A DNA stretch of 64,000 nucleotides from JALZAI01 sp038207565 (lineage in GTDB: Bacteria > Actinomycetota > Actinomycetes > Mycobacteriales > Jatrophihabitantaceae): assembly GCA_038207565.1 (NCBI GenBank), contig JBBQZQ010000005.1:1-64000 (forward strand), in the 5' to 3' direction. The notes under the pieces are model-generated. The model was not told the origin of the DNA, did no database searches, and worked only from the letters and a program-made list of their open reading frames with translations. Numbering within the stretch: position 1 is the first letter of the stretch; each line of letters starts with the position of its first letter. A program made the translations under genes and the position numbers. Positions 8,829-17,584 of the stretch are shown here, piece after piece.

Positions 8829-9665
8829 TCAGTTCCCGGCCTTCGTCGGCGCTCCGGAGAACAGCAGGTAGCCGGTGAGGTCGTCCACCGCCGCCCAGCT
8901 GGTCCGGTTCAACGGTCCCGGCGCCCCCGCGAGTTTCCAGTCCCCGCCCGCAGCGCCGCCCGCACCGCCGCCCGTACCGCCGGCCACGGCGCCGGCATCG
9001 GTCCATTGCATCATCGCCGGGACGACGCGCAGCGTGCCGTTGAAACGCAGCGCGATGTTCACCAGGGCCTGCGCCCTGCTGTAGGTCACGATCTGGAATC
9101 CGGCGACGGCCGGGATGACCGACGGGTCACCGGGCGGGTCGTAGGTCAGGCTCGCCACCGCGTGCGCGGCCGGCGTCGTCGACGCGGTCGCCACCGCACG
9201 CATCGAGGCCGTCGTCTGCGCCGACCAGGACAATCTGCCCAGGATTTGGATCGCCGCCTCGACCGCGCCGGGCCGGGTCCGCGCGAATCCCGAGGGCACC
9301 CCGCCCCGGACCGTGGTGGGCCCGGCCGAGGCGGAGAACGGCAACGCGCCCAGCCCCACCTGGAGCCAGGTCACCTGGGTCGGTGTCGGTGACGACGGCT
9401 CGACGTTGCGCCGCCGATGACCGCTCGTCGGCGCGGCCGGTACCGCGCCGGTCACCGGCACACCCGCCGCCGCTCGTGCCGCAGGCGAGCGCGAGTCGTC
9501 GCGCAGCCGCGACCAGCCGATGACGCCGCCGCTGACGATCAGCACGGCCACCAGCCCGACCGCGCAGGCGGTCCCCGACCTGGCCCACCGCGACGGCTCG
9601 CCGTCCGGGTTGTCGCCGCGCCGCCCTACCGTGCGGCCGCTGCTGCTGCCCGGGCGCACCGGCAT
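8829..9665 (-). CDS. Single-pass membrane protein of the transfer cluster, function unknown
   Basis: The start at 9665 is chosen because ATG overlaps the upstream stop as TGATG. The protein has about 278 residues: a basic cytoplasmic N-terminus, one membrane segment (GTACAVGLVAVLIVSGGVIG) and an extracytoplasmic domain of ~210 residues with a Gly/Ala-rich patch near the C-terminus. I see no catalytic motif. Position and topology (short N-terminus, one helix, outside domain) are like VirB8/TcpC-type assembly factors, but the sequence does not let me assign that family. Confidence 0.6.
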   Translation of the reverse strand: MPVRPGSSSGRTVGRRGDNPDGEPSRWARSGTACAVGLVAVLIVSGGVIGWSRLRDDSRSPAARAAAGVPVTGAVPAAPTSGHRRRNVEPSSPTPTQVTWLQVGLGALPFSASAGPTTVRGGVPSGFARTRPGAVEAAIQILGRLSWSAQTTASMRAVATASTTPAAHAVASLTYDPPGDPSVIPAVAGFQIVTYSRAQALVNIALRFNGTLRVVPAMMQWTDAGAVAGGTGGGAGGAAGGDWKLAGAPGPLNRTSWAAVDDLTGYLLFSGAPTKAGN

Positions 9666-10048
9666 CAGGCCACCACGCCCAGGATCGATCCGGCGCTGCT
9701 GCCGACGATGCATGCCAGCAGCGGCCAGAACAGCTTGCCGGCCTCCTCGCCGCCGCCGTCACCGGCCCGGTTGCGGTGGGCGCCGGTCGCCATCTTGATG
9801 CAGATGACCAGCACGCCGGCGATCGACGCCGCGAACACCCCCCAGCCGACCCAGCCGATCACCGTCATCACCTTCGCCGCGCCGGGCGGCTCGGTGGGGG
9901 TCACGGTCGGCACCGGGCCTGCCAAGATCACCGAGTTGGCTTGGCGGGCCAGGTCGGCGGCCCGGGCCGGCAGCCCGGCGACCTGGTGGATCACCTCGCC
10001 GGCCCGCACGGCCACGGCCGTGCTCGCGGTGGTGAGGGTGTCGATCAT
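9665..10048 (-). CDS. Small two-helix membrane protein, VirB2-like candidate
   Basis: The start at 10048 has a strong ribosome site (AAGGAG, 7 bases away). The 127-residue protein has two hydrophobic segments, one around VMTVIGWVGWGVFAASIAGV and one at the C-terminus around WPLLACIVGSSAGSILGVVA, joined by a charged loop. Size, topology and place as first gene of the membrane sub-operon fit a VirB2/TrbC-like subunit, but no diagnostic motif is visible. It follows a conserved 34-bp element (10084-10117) and begins a chain of overlapped genes ending at 6115. Confidence 0.65.
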   Translation of the reverse strand: MIDTLTTASTAVAVRAGEVIHQVAGLPARAADLARQANSVILAGPVPTVTPTEPPGAAKVMTVIGWVGWGVFAASIAGVLVICIKMATGAHRNRAGDGGGEEAGKLFWPLLACIVGSSAGSILGVVA

Positions 10049-10083
10049 GTCGTGCTCCTTGTGAGTAGGAGTTGCTCTCACCA

Positions 10084-10117
10084 GGAGATGTGCCGGTCCG
10101 GTCTCGGAAAGTGACAC
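10084..10117 (-). promoter_or_regulatory. Shared 34-bp upstream element, copy B
   Basis: Read on the minus strand it starts GTGTCACTTTCCG and ends GCAC-A-TCTCC, 35 bases before the start at 10048. It aligns without gaps to copy C at 33276-33309 (27 of 34 identical) and copy A at 12861-12894 (25 of 34). All three point towards a start codon at similar distance. Probably a promoter or an operator for an element-encoded regulator. Confidence 0.65.
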
Positions 10118-10193
10118 CGGCCGACCGGAGAGATTCCCTGGCCGGCCGCCGCGAGCGCGTCGTCGAGCTGCTCGCGCTCAGACGGTCAGGCGG

Positions 10194-11321
10194 TTAGGCG
10201 GTCAGCCGCCACGCGTAGGGCATGATCTCGTCCTCGCCGGTGCCGACCCAGGCGCGCACGTGCACCGCCACGTTGAAGTCCTGGGCTTCGATGATCTGGC
10301 CGGACCCGTCCGCGTTGCCGGTGCTCGACCAGATCATCGCGACGTGGTGGATGCCGGCCTGACTGCCGCCGCTGGACAGAAACACCAGGTCACCGGGCCG
10401 CACCTGAGTGACGGGCACGTGGTGTCCGGCGGGGTCGGTGTACTGGGCCGCGGCGGAATGCGCCAGCGTCACCCCGACGCCGGCGTAGGCATACAGCGCT
10501 AGGCCGGAGCAGTCGAAGCCGACGCGCTGCCCGCCGCAGCCAGCGCCGCCCGCCCCGTGGGTGGGCCCGGTCGAGGTGCCGCCGGACCAGCAGTAGGGCA
10601 GCCCGAGTTCGGCGCGGGCCCGCGCCAGCACCGTGCCGAGCGTCGCGTTCGGCGCCTGCGCCGGGGCGGAACCGGCGCCGCCGGGGGCGCAGGTCAACGC
10701 GACCGAAGGGTCACCGAGCAGCGACGCCGCGAGCGCGCTGGCCATCGGTACCCACCGGGTGTACGCAGCCGGGGTGCCGGAGATCTGCACGCTCTGGATC
10801 ACCTGAGCGGCAGGCAGCGTCTGCCAGTGGGCCACGTTGAGCAGGTGATCGAAGAACTTCCCCGCCGCGTAGGCGGGGTTCATGATCTGCTCCACCATTC
10901 CCCAGCCCTGTGAGGGGCGCTGCTGCAGAAAACCGACCGAGTCCCGGTCACCGCCGGACAGGTTGCTCAGCGTGGACTCCTGCATGCCGGCGGCGATCAC
11001 GTCGATCGAAGCCTGCGCGGGCAGCGCCCGCTGCTTGGCGAGACCGACTGCGGTGCCGGCGATCTGCAGCTGGCCTGCCGTCAATGTGATCCCGGCCGGT
11101 TTGTTTCCTGGGGGGTTCGCGGCGCCGGACCTCGACGGGCTGTAGGTGCACTGGCCGCCGGTGGCGGCCGCGTTCTGAGACACCGACGCGGCTGCAGCCG
11201 GGCCGCTGCCGCCGCCACCGGCGAGCAGGACCGTCGGGATCAGCACGATAGTCGCGAGCAGCCCACCGGCGACCGCCATGGCGGCCGCGACCGGCCTCTG
11301 CGCCGGATTCTGGGCGGGCAC
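10194..11321 (-). CDS. Secreted/anchored peptidoglycan hydrolase with NlpC/P60 domain
   Basis: The GTG at 11321 is chosen as start because it follows the upstream stop (TGA at 11326-11324) by two bases; the longer frame would overlap that gene. About 375 residues: a membrane segment (LLATIVLIPTVLLAGGGG), a middle section with AAGMQESTLSNL and VGFLQQRPSQGWG resembling a lysozyme-like transglycosylase fold, and a C-terminal NlpC/P60 cysteine peptidase with VGFDCSGLALYAY (catalytic Cys near residue 270) and the histidine in GIHHVAMIW. Such two-domain hydrolases open the cell wall for conjugation machines in Gram-positive bacteria. It closes the first sub-operon; the next gene has its own upstream element. 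Confidence 0.85.
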   Translation of the reverse strand: MPAQNPAQRPVAAAMAVAGGLLATIVLIPTVLLAGGGGSGPAAAASVSQNAAATGGQCTYSPSRSGAANPPGNKPAGITLTAGQLQIAGTAVGLAKQRALPAQASIDVIAAGMQESTLSNLSGGDRDSVGFLQQRPSQGWGMVEQIMNPAYAAGKFFDHLLNVAHWQTLPAAQVIQSVQISGTPAAYTRWVPMASALAASLLGDPSVALTCAPGGAGSAPAQAPNATLGTVLARARAELGLPYCWSGGTSTGPTHGAGGAGCGGQRVGFDCSGLALYAYAGVGVTLAHSAAAQYTDPAGHHVPVTQVRPGDLVFLSSGGSQAGIHHVAMIWSSTGNADGSGQIIEAQDFNVAVHVRAWVGTGEDEIMPYAWRLTA

Positions 11322-11323
11322 GG

Positions 11324-11863
11324 TCAGCCGCCGGTAAAGGTACCGGCGACCAACCACCGGCCATTGATCCGACGGACCAGCCAGGAGGCGGTGCGGCCGC
11401 CGCCGGTGAAGCTGCCCAGCGTGGAGGTGACCTGTTCGGTGACGCTCATCCGCACGTACACGCTCGTCGCGGTCGACGGCGCTCCCACCAGCCGGTGCGG
11501 CGCGCTGACGGTGCACGTCACCTGCTGCCGCGCGGCCACCACCTCCCCAAGCCAGGAGACCGCGTCAATCTCGGCTGCCAGCTGGCCGCGGTACTGCGGT
11601 GTGGCCAGCGGCTGCTGGGCAGCGACGTAGGCGGTCAGCGGCCGGCGCCAGTCCCAGCTGCACCGTGTCTGCTCGAACCGGACCGCGGCCCACACGGCCG
11701 GGTCGGTTCGGGCCAGCGTGTCGCCGGCCGGCGAGGGCGCCAGCGACACCGCCGAGCTCGACACCGGCGACACCGAGCTGCCGCGTGAGCAGGCGGTCGC
11801 CGCGAACACGATCAGGACCGGCACGAGTGTCCAGAGCAGTGCGCCGCCCAGGCGGCGGGTCAT
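11324..11863 (-). CDS. Lipoprotein of the transfer cluster
   Basis: 179 residues with a signal peptide and lipobox ATAC (Cys25), then a Ser/Pro-rich linker and a compact domain ending in GRTASWLVRRINGRWLVAGT. That ending resembles NTF2-like folds of VirB8/TcpC-type conjugation proteins, but this is inference from pattern only. The ATG overlaps the stop of the DUF6668-like gene by four bases. Confidence 0.65.
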   Translation of the reverse strand: MTRRLGGALLWTLVPVLIVFAATACSRGSSVSPVSSSAVSLAPSPAGDTLARTDPAVWAAVRFEQTRCSWDWRRPLTAYVAAQQPLATPQYRGQLAAEIDAVSWLGEVVAARQQVTCTVSAPHRLVGAPSTATSVYVRMSVTEQVTSTLGSFTGGGRTASWLVRRINGRWLVAGTFTGG

Positions 11864-12459
11864 GCTGCCAACGCCGCGACCGCGGCGAGGGCGTCACCGA
11901 GTCTCGCGGCCCAGGGCAACGGCTGGTCCTCGGCGCCCGCGCGGGGCGGCGCGATCCGCCAGGTGGGTTCCCACGGTGCGTGACCGAGGATCGGTACCGC
12001 CCCGGACAGCAGCCGCTCCAGGCGGCGCAGCGGCGTCGGGGTCCGCCCGGGCGCGTCGGCCGAGACGATCACGCCGACGAGCTGCAGCTGCCCTGCCAGC
12101 CCGCTGTCGCGGTAGGTGCGGGCGTAGTCCTGCGCCGAGCTCAGGCCGCGATGGTTGCCCCGGCATACCAGCACGACCGGTTCACGGCCGTCGGTCGGTG
12201 TCGGCCAGGTGTTGCCGGCCAGCCTGGTGCCGGGCAGGACGGCAGCGAGGCAGCGTGCGCCTGAGCCGCCGTGCGTGCCGAGCAGCCACGCACCGGTCCC
12301 GCGTGGCGCCGCCGCTTCGGGCCGCTGCGGCGACGCAGCCGCCGCGGGGGCGGCATTGAGGGTGGCGGGGTGGCCGCGGCGGGCCGCGAGCAGCGCGGCC
12401 TGCAGTTCGCTGACCGAGGGGGTGCGCCCGGGCGTGAGGGTGCTGTCGGCGGCGATCAC
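11860..12459 (-). CDS. DUF6668-like protein with degenerate P-loop-like motif
   Basis: 199 residues. The centre reads GAWLLGTHGGSGARCLAAVL, which looks like a deviant Walker A of a ParA/MinD-type fold (GxxGGxGx without the usual Lys-Ser/Thr), followed by PVVLVCRGNHRGL and LQLVGVIVSADAPG as a second strand. This fits the DUF6668 group seen in actinobacterial plasmid and conjugation loci; I name it from memory of the pattern. It probably lost ATPase chemistry. It starts within an ATGA overlap with the upstream gene and ends within one. Confidence 0.6.
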   Translation of the reverse strand: MIAADSTLTPGRTPSVSELQAALLAARRGHPATLNAAPAAAASPQRPEAAAPRGTGAWLLGTHGGSGARCLAAVLPGTRLAGNTWPTPTDGREPVVLVCRGNHRGLSSAQDYARTYRDSGLAGQLQLVGVIVSADAPGRTPTPLRRLERLLSGAVPILGHAPWEPTWRIAPPRAGAEDQPLPWAARLGDALAAVAALAA

Positions 12460-12818
12460 TGCGGTTCGCCGATGGCACCACCGCCGACACCTCCGCCGAC
12501 ACCACCGCCGACACCACCGCCGACGAGGTGCAACCCGTCGGCCCGCTCTCGGCGCAGCCGGATCGCGGCAGCCAGGAGGCGATGGTCAAGACCGGCGAGT
12601 TGGCCGCGCACATCGGCGGCCGGGCGCAGGGTGGTCAGCAGCCGCTCCAGCGCCGCGACGGTCGACCGGCTGACGGGGGACCGCGATGCGCTGATCCGGT
12701 CGAGGACCCGGCTCGCCTCGTGATCGGCGACGGCAAGGATGTCGAGCATGTCGGCCACCTGTTGCGGTGCGAGCTGGCCGCGTGCGAGGGGGCTGGGGTC
12801 GGCGACCGGGCTACTCAT
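12456..12818 (-). CDS. Small hypothetical protein with Gly-Val repeat tail
   Basis: The ATG at 12818 has an AGGAG site 8 bases upstream, so I chose it over the longer frame. The 120-residue protein has a likely helical body (PQQVADMLDILAVADHEASR, then STVAALERLLTTLRP) and a tail of (V-G-G-G) repeats encoded by 12-base tandem repeats around 12477-12524. I do not recognise the family. It is the first gene after the shared 34-bp element copy A. Confidence 0.6.
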   Translation of the reverse strand: MSSPVADPSPLARGQLAPQQVADMLDILAVADHEASRVLDRISASRSPVSRSTVAALERLLTTLRPAADVRGQLAGLDHRLLAAAIRLRRERADGLHLVGGGVGGGVGGGVGGGAIGEPQ

Positions 12819-12860
12819 GGCATGTACTCCTGACGGGTCCGTGAGGGATGGGTCTCGCCA

Positions 12861-12894
12861 GGAGAGGTGCGGGTCCGTCCCTGCAAAGGGACAG
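12861..12894 (-). promoter_or_regulatory. Shared 34-bp upstream element, copy A
   Basis: On the minus strand it begins CTGTCCCTTTGC and ends GGACCCGCACCTCTCC, 42 bases before the ATG at 12818. It aligns without gaps to copies B and C. This copy contains a perfect dyad GTCCCT-TTGC-AGGGAC, which suggests a dimeric protein binds it. Confidence 0.6.
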
Positions 12895-12954
12895 TGGCCG
12901 GCGAGGAAGTTCCTCCAGCCGGCGGGACCGCTGCCCCCTGACCCCCGCGCCGGG

Positions 12955-13725
12955 TTAGGCGGCCAGGTAGCGTGGCACCGCTGCTCGCAGTGCATCCAGG
13001 GCTGCGGTGCAGCACCGCTTGGAGGTGCGGACGGTGACGCCGAACACCTCCGCCACGTGCTGGTGGCCGGCGCCGGTGGCGTCACGGCCGTAGTGGTACT
13101 CGACCAACATCGATAAGGCGCGGGCCGTGAGCACGCCCGTGCGTTCGGCCCACAGCAGCAGGTCGACCAGGTCCAGCTCGTCATCTGCCGGGTCTGTCGA
13201 GGCCTGGCCGGTGCCGGACTCGCCGGTCACCGGGGGCATGACATCCACCGGCACTTCCGTCACCCGCCGCACATGCCCGCGGGTGCGCATCCATGCCGGC
13301 GCCGCCTCGCACCAGAGTGCGTGTTCGGTGTCGCGGAGCAGGTTCGCCGCGACAGCCCGCTGCCGGGTCCGCCACGGGTATGTGCGGATCCGGATGGTCA
13401 GCTCACCGAGGACCAGGCCCTCCCCGAAGCCACGCGTGGCCAGGCGCCGCGCGCCGCCGGCGAGGGCGTGCAGCACGGCCAGGACGGCATCAGGTTGGTT
13501 CTCCCCGTCGACCGCGGCCAGGCGCAGCAGCGACCACAGCAGGTTGTCCCAGCGGGCTCGTGGTGCGTCGGCTGCCAGCGCGGCGAACACGTCAGCGACC
13601 GTGCCGACCGCCGGGTCGCAGGCCAGCTCCGGCACCAGCCCGGCCCACCGCGTGAACGTTCCCGCGGCGTCGAGTCGAGCGGCGAGCTCGTCGCGTGATT
13701 CGCCGAGCAGAGTGGCATCGAACAT
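12955..13725 (-). CDS. Putative DNA-binding protein with C-terminal sigma-70-region-4-like HTH
   Basis: 256 residues. The N-terminal ~110 residues are helical without known motif. The C-terminal 60 residues (RALSMLVEYHYGRDATGAGH, then HVAEVFGVTVRTSKRCCTAA) read like a region-4 helix-turn-helix: a 'hydrophobic-x-x-x-Y-x-x-G-x' helix, then 'V-A-E-x-x-G-V-x-x-R-T'. It could be a sigma-like regulator of the element. Its own upstream region holds repeated GGTSACC heptamers; the gene after it starts a new unit behind element A. Confidence 0.55.
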   Translation of the reverse strand: MFDATLLGESRDELAARLDAAGTFTRWAGLVPELACDPAVGTVADVFAALAADAPRARWDNLLWSLLRLAAVDGENQPDAVLAVLHALAGGARRLATRGFGEGLVLGELTIRIRTYPWRTRQRAVAANLLRDTEHALWCEAAPAWMRTRGHVRRVTEVPVDVMPPVTGESGTGQASTDPADDELDLVDLLLWAERTGVLTARALSMLVEYHYGRDATGAGHQHVAEVFGVTVRTSKRCCTAALDALRAAVPRYLAA

Positions 13726-13789
13726 CGGGATCTCCGGAAGCGGTCGGGGCCTTGACAGGCCCGACGCTCCGCACGGAGGTCCACAAGAC

Positions 13790-13981
13790 GGTCACCTTCC
13801 AGGCGGCCGCATGACGAGGTGACCGACACCAGGGCGGGGTGACCGCCAACCACCGTGGCCCGCCGGCAGCGCTGGTGAGACGGCTGCGATGCGGCGCCCG
13901 CCGCTGGGGTGAGGACGCCGCAGCCCAGCAACATCGGGGGTGACCGACGCTCCTGCTCGTCGGTCACCCCCGCTGGTCACC
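13790..13981. promoter_or_regulatory. Cluster of six GGTSACC heptamers
   Basis: GGTGACC or its complement GGTCACC occurs at 13790, 13818, 13838, 13939, 13962 and 13975. Two of them form the arms of the hairpin at 13936-13971. The cluster lies in the gap before the HTH gene and after the LysM-BTAD gene. Inference: binding sites for a regulator of these genes. Confidence 0.4.
13936..13971 (-). terminator. Hairpin terminator after the LysM-BTAD gene
   Basis: A perfect 14-bp stem (GGGGGTGACCGACG with its complement) around an 8-base loop, 27 bases beyond the stop of the LysM-BTAD gene. No T-tract, as is common in actinobacteria. It would separate the tad-type unit from the transfer unit. Confidence 0.6.
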
Positions 13982-13998
13982 CTCGGTGGAGGTGTTGG

Positions 13999-16900
13999 TC
14001 AGCTGGCCTGGGTCAGTCCCACCCAGCCCCGACGCAACATCACGTCGTAGGTGTCCTTGGGGACGTCCTCCTCGACGACCGCGCCGTGGTGGGTGACGAT
14101 GCGACGCACCGTCGCGCCGAGTTCTGCGGTGCGGCCCTCGGCCTCGCACACGGCGGCCAACTCGAGTAGCGGTCGGTCCGAGCCGGATTCGATAGCGACC
14201 GCCTTCTCCGCGATCCGGCGGGCTAGAGCGAGGTCAGCCTCGTCCAACGCCCGGGTCACGACGACGCTGGCGACGTCGACGATCGCGGCGGCCATCACGT
14301 TGTTGTCCACCACCGTGTCATCGGCCAGCCAGGCCCCGCCACCGGCCCGGAGCGCGGCCAGCGGAACACCGCTGATCAGGTCCAGCGCGGCCACCAGGTC
14401 GGCGACGCCGTCGGCGCCACGGGCCTCGCCTCTGCTGCGCAACCGGCGGAACAGTTCCCAGTCCACGAGCGGGCCGCTGAGCCGGTAGAGCGCACTGCCC
14501 GACGGCCGCCCGGCCGACTTGGCGTAGGGCAGACACGGCGCCCCGGTGAGCGGGTCGATCCCGAGCCAGCTCCGCACGATCGACAGCAGGTTCTTCGGGT
14601 TGCTGTCCTTGATCGTGTAGCTGCTCTGCGGCCAGAAGTCGGCCGCGAACCGGTCGCCGGTCACACCGCCCGGGTGCAGCGCGAGGTAGGCAACGGCCTC
14701 ACTGGCGATCGCCGTCTTGGCCTCCGGCCGCTGCCCGTGGGCGGTCACCCGCACCTCGCCGAGCAGCCGCACCTTAGGCCGGTCACTGCCGTCGTCGTGC
14801 CACGCGGCCAGGTCCTCGTCCAGGTGTGGATCGGCGGCGAGCAACGCCGCGCTGACCTCCGGTTTGACCACCGGCGCCAGCGTCTCGATCTGGGCTGACG
14901 TCGCCGCGGTGCTCACCAGGTAGCTGCTGGTCGGGTTCGGCAACAGCGACGCCGCCGTGGCCGGTTCGGTCGCGGGGCTGGGCAACCCGACGGCGCAGGC
15001 CACGCTGGCCCCTGCCTCTGCCCCACCGGCCGGCCCGGTGGCTTGCGCGGCGACCTGCTCGGGGCGCAGCGACGTGTGCTGTGGAAGTACTGCCCCGGCG
15101 AGGTCGGTGAAGCCGACTGTTCCGGTCTCGACCTCCGCCGGCGACATCGGCACGTCGAGCGCGCTGTCACGCAGCGCCGCGAGATACCTGCCGAGCTCGT
15201 GCGCCTGATCGGCGGGCAGCTGCTGCGCGGTCGCGGTCACGTCCAAGTCCGGGATGGTGAGCGTCCCGGCCGAGTCGACATGCAGCCTCAATCCGGGCAG
15301 CTGCAGCCCGGCCGAGGCGACGGTGGAGTCCGGGCCGGGCAGCAGCACGACCGCCACCGCCGTCCGCGAGGACCGCTGGCCCACCGTGCCGATCAGGGCC
15401 GTGACCGCGGCGGCGTCGGTGGGATCGGATTCAGATTCAGTTTCAGGAGGCGACAGCAACAGCACGTGCGGCATCCAGGTGTCGCCGCTGACGCTGTGCA
15501 GCCGGCCGTGCAGCACGTCGACGTGTTCGCCGTCGGCGACATCGCGGTTGGCCCGCACGTCGTTGGCGGCCACCGCGGCGGCGGCTGCGATGTCGTCGGT
15601 GTAGATCAGCCGGGACGGGTTCAGCTCCACCAGCTCGGCGCCGAGCCGGCCGGTCAACGTCACCGTCAGGTGATCCGACCACACGTTGTGCGCCAGCTCT
15701 GCCGCGACGAACCGGGTCAGATCCAGGCCGCGGTTCTGATCGCCGTCGATGATGAGCGCGCCGCACTGCTCGAGGTCGACCAGCCACTCCTCCCCGGCAG
15801 CGGTGTAGCCGACGCTGACCAGCGTCGGATAGGGCGCGGCCGGGAGCTGGCCGAACGAGTCGACCGCCGGCGGCTCGGCGGTCTTCTCGACCACCCAACT
15901 GGTCGGCGACACCGCGACCCACGGCGCCGGCGGTGCTTCCAGGACCGGCTCGGCCAGCACCAGATCCAGGTGCTGGTCGGTGAGTCGCGCGGCGAGCACG
16001 CTGGGCAGTCGCCCATCCGCGGCCGCCACCGAGAGCGACAGCCCCCGCAGCGCCCGGTCGATGAAGTCGACGTCACCTACTCCCGCCGACCCGTCGCTCA
16101 CCAGCACCTTCTCCAACGGCGCGTACCGGAGAGCCGGCCCGGCGATCGCCCGCCCAGCACCGCGGTGCCGGAACTGACGGCGGCGGTAGCGGCGTAGCGC
16201 CAGCAACAGTGCACCGCCCAGGACCCCGGCTCCGGCCGACAGCGACGCCGCCCACTGGGTCATCGTCACCAGCTCCGACGGGCTGCTGCTGCGGCTCGCG
16301 GAAGCTGCGGACCGGGCGGGCTGCGCGGCGTGTGTCGGCAGCACCGGCACAGGCGACGTGGGCTGTGTGGGCGACGCGGGCTGTGTGGGCGACGCGGGCT
16401 GTGTGGGCGTGGGTTGCGCCGGCGGCTGGTGAGGGGTGGACCGCGGTTTCGGCGACGGCGACGGCGTGGTTCGGGCCGGCGGGCGATGGGGACTCGTGCG
16501 GTTCGGCGCGGTCGCTGCGGGCGGCGTCGACGCCCGAGAACCTGGGATCTCGGTATCGGGCATCAGCACCGTCCACCCGGGCTTGATCAGATCCGGGTCG
16601 CTCAGGTGCTCGCCGCCGGGCTCGGACCTGTCGTTGTTCGCCGGCCATACGGTGGTCCAGTCCGCCACGCCGGCGTCCTGCGCCAGGCCCGAGAGCGTGT
16701 CGCCCGCGTGCACAGTGACCTCGTGCACGGTGACCACGTGCTCGGCATGTGCCGCCGCGGCCGGGCTGCCGGCGGCCGGGTTCGGCACGGTGATCGTCCA
16801 GCCGCGGCGCAGCAGGGTCGGTGAGTCCATCACCGACCCGTCAGGCTGGTGGTGGCCCTGGTTGAGGTGCCAGATCTCCGGCCAGCGCTGCCCGTCGCCG

Positions 16901-17508
16901 AGGTAGTGCTCGGCCAACGCCCAGTAGCTGCGCATCCCGCCCTGGGCTGGGATCACGTAGGTGCCCGTCCCGGCCGGACCCGCGTCCCCATGATCACTGA
17001 GGCCGTCGGCGGCGGCCAGGTGGCCGGACGCCTCGGCCCGGGTGGTAGCTGCCGTCGAGGCAGCTGAGGTCTGCCGCGGGGCTGTGCGGGCGACTGTGTG
17101 GGTGCTCGTTGAGGCCGGCGGGGGGCTGGACGCGAACGCCGACGTCGCCGGGCCGACCACGCTGATCACCGCGGGTCCCAGCAGCAGCACCGCGGCGATC
17201 AGGGTGCGCGCGAGATCCTGCTGGACGCCGAGCAGCGGAAGACGGATCGCCCGCTTCGGCCGACGCGTGATGCCCGCGGCGATCCTGGCGGCCACTTCGA
17301 GGACCAGTGCCAGCGCGAAGCTGGCCCACGCCAGGTAGGCCACCGCGGCCATGATGGCGATGACGTCTCGATCCGACATGTCGCCGGCCTTGATCGAGGG
17401 CCACTGGTCGAGTGGGTTTCCGATGGTGGCCGCGAGCGCCCACGGCAATCCGACCGCGAGCGCGAGGAGCAGCACCAGAGCGATCAGGCCCCGAACTCGG
17501 CGCATCAT
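13999..17508 (-). CDS. Membrane protein with LysM domains and C-terminal bacterial transcriptional activator (BTAD-like) domain
   Basis: 1169 residues. Two N-terminal membrane segments and a further one (LIAAVLLLGPAVISVVGPAT) are followed by two LysM-like modules: TYVIPAQGGMRSYWALAEHY, and HEVTVHAGDTLSGLAQDAGV with DWTTVWPANN. A Pro/Thr/Ser-rich spacer and another membrane helix near GAGVLGGALLLALRRYRRR come next, then a long cytoplasmic part ending in a SARP-like winged-helix/BTAD region (RLLGEVRVTAHG, ASEAVAYLALHPGGVTGDRF, DPLTGAPCLP). Such LysM-BTAD proteins are known next to actinobacterial tad genes. The topology would put wall-binding modules outside and a regulator-like domain inside. 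It follows the TadG-like gene on the same strand. Confidence 0.8.
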   Translation of the reverse strand: MMRRVRGLIALVLLLALAVGLPWALAATIGNPLDQWPSIKAGDMSDRDVIAIMAAVAYLAWASFALALVLEVAARIAAGITRRPKRAIRLPLLGVQQDLARTLIAAVLLLGPAVISVVGPATSAFASSPPPASTSTHTVARTAPRQTSAASTAATTRAEASGHLAAADGLSDHGDAGPAGTGTYVIPAQGGMRSYWALAEHYLGDGQRWPEIWHLNQGHHQPDGSVMDSPTLLRRGWTITVPNPAAGSPAAAAHAEHVVTVHEVTVHAGDTLSGLAQDAGVADWTTVWPANNDRSEPGGEHLSDPDLIKPGWTVLMPDTEIPGSRASTPPAATAPNRTSPHRPPARTTPSPSPKPRSTPHQPPAQPTPTQPASPTQPASPTQPTSPVPVLPTHAAQPARSAASASRSSSPSELVTMTQWAASLSAGAGVLGGALLLALRRYRRRQFRHRGAGRAIAGPALRYAPLEKVLVSDGSAGVGDVDFIDRALRGLSLSVAAADGRLPSVLAARLTDQHLDLVLAEPVLEAPPAPWVAVSPTSWVVEKTAEPPAVDSFGQLPAAPYPTLVSVGYTAAGEEWLVDLEQCGALIIDGDQNRGLDLTRFVAAELAHNVWSDHLTVTLTGRLGAELVELNPSRLIYTDDIAAAAAVAANDVRANRDVADGEHVDVLHGRLHSVSGDTWMPHVLLLSPPETESESDPTDAAAVTALIGTVGQRSSRTAVAVVLLPGPDSTVASAGLQLPGLRLHVDSAGTLTIPDLDVTATAQQLPADQAHELGRYLAALRDSALDVPMSPAEVETGTVGFTDLAGAVLPQHTSLRPEQVAAQATGPAGGAEAGASVACAVGLPSPATEPATAASLLPNPTSSYLVSTAATSAQIETLAPVVKPEVSAALLAADPHLDEDLAAWHDDGSDRPKVRLLGEVRVTAHGQRPEAKTAIASEAVAYLALHPGGVTGDRFAADFWPQSSYTIKDSNPKNLLSIVRSWLGIDPLTGAPCLPYAKSAGRPSGSALYRLSGPLVDWELFRRLRSRGEARGADGVADLVAALDLISGVPLAALRAGGGAWLADDTVVDNNVMAAAIVDVASVVVTRALDEADLALARRIAEKAVAIESGSDRPLLELAAVCEAEGRTAELGATVRRIVTHHGAVVEEDVPKDTYDVMLRRGWVGLTQAS

Positions 17509-17584
17509 CGTGTGCTCACCACCGGCAGCAGCGTGATCAGCACTGTGCTCACGTGAGTCGTTGGCACTGGGCTCATTCGAGTCA

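Noticed and set aside
12477..12524. 12-base tandem repeats considered as CRISPR or iterons
   Set aside because: They are inside a coding region, encode V-G-G-G repeats and have no spacers. No CRISPR array was seen anywhere in the window.
13127..16197. Plus-strand frames over the LysM-BTAD and HTH genes
   Set aside because: They mirror real minus-strand genes and contain no recognisable motif.
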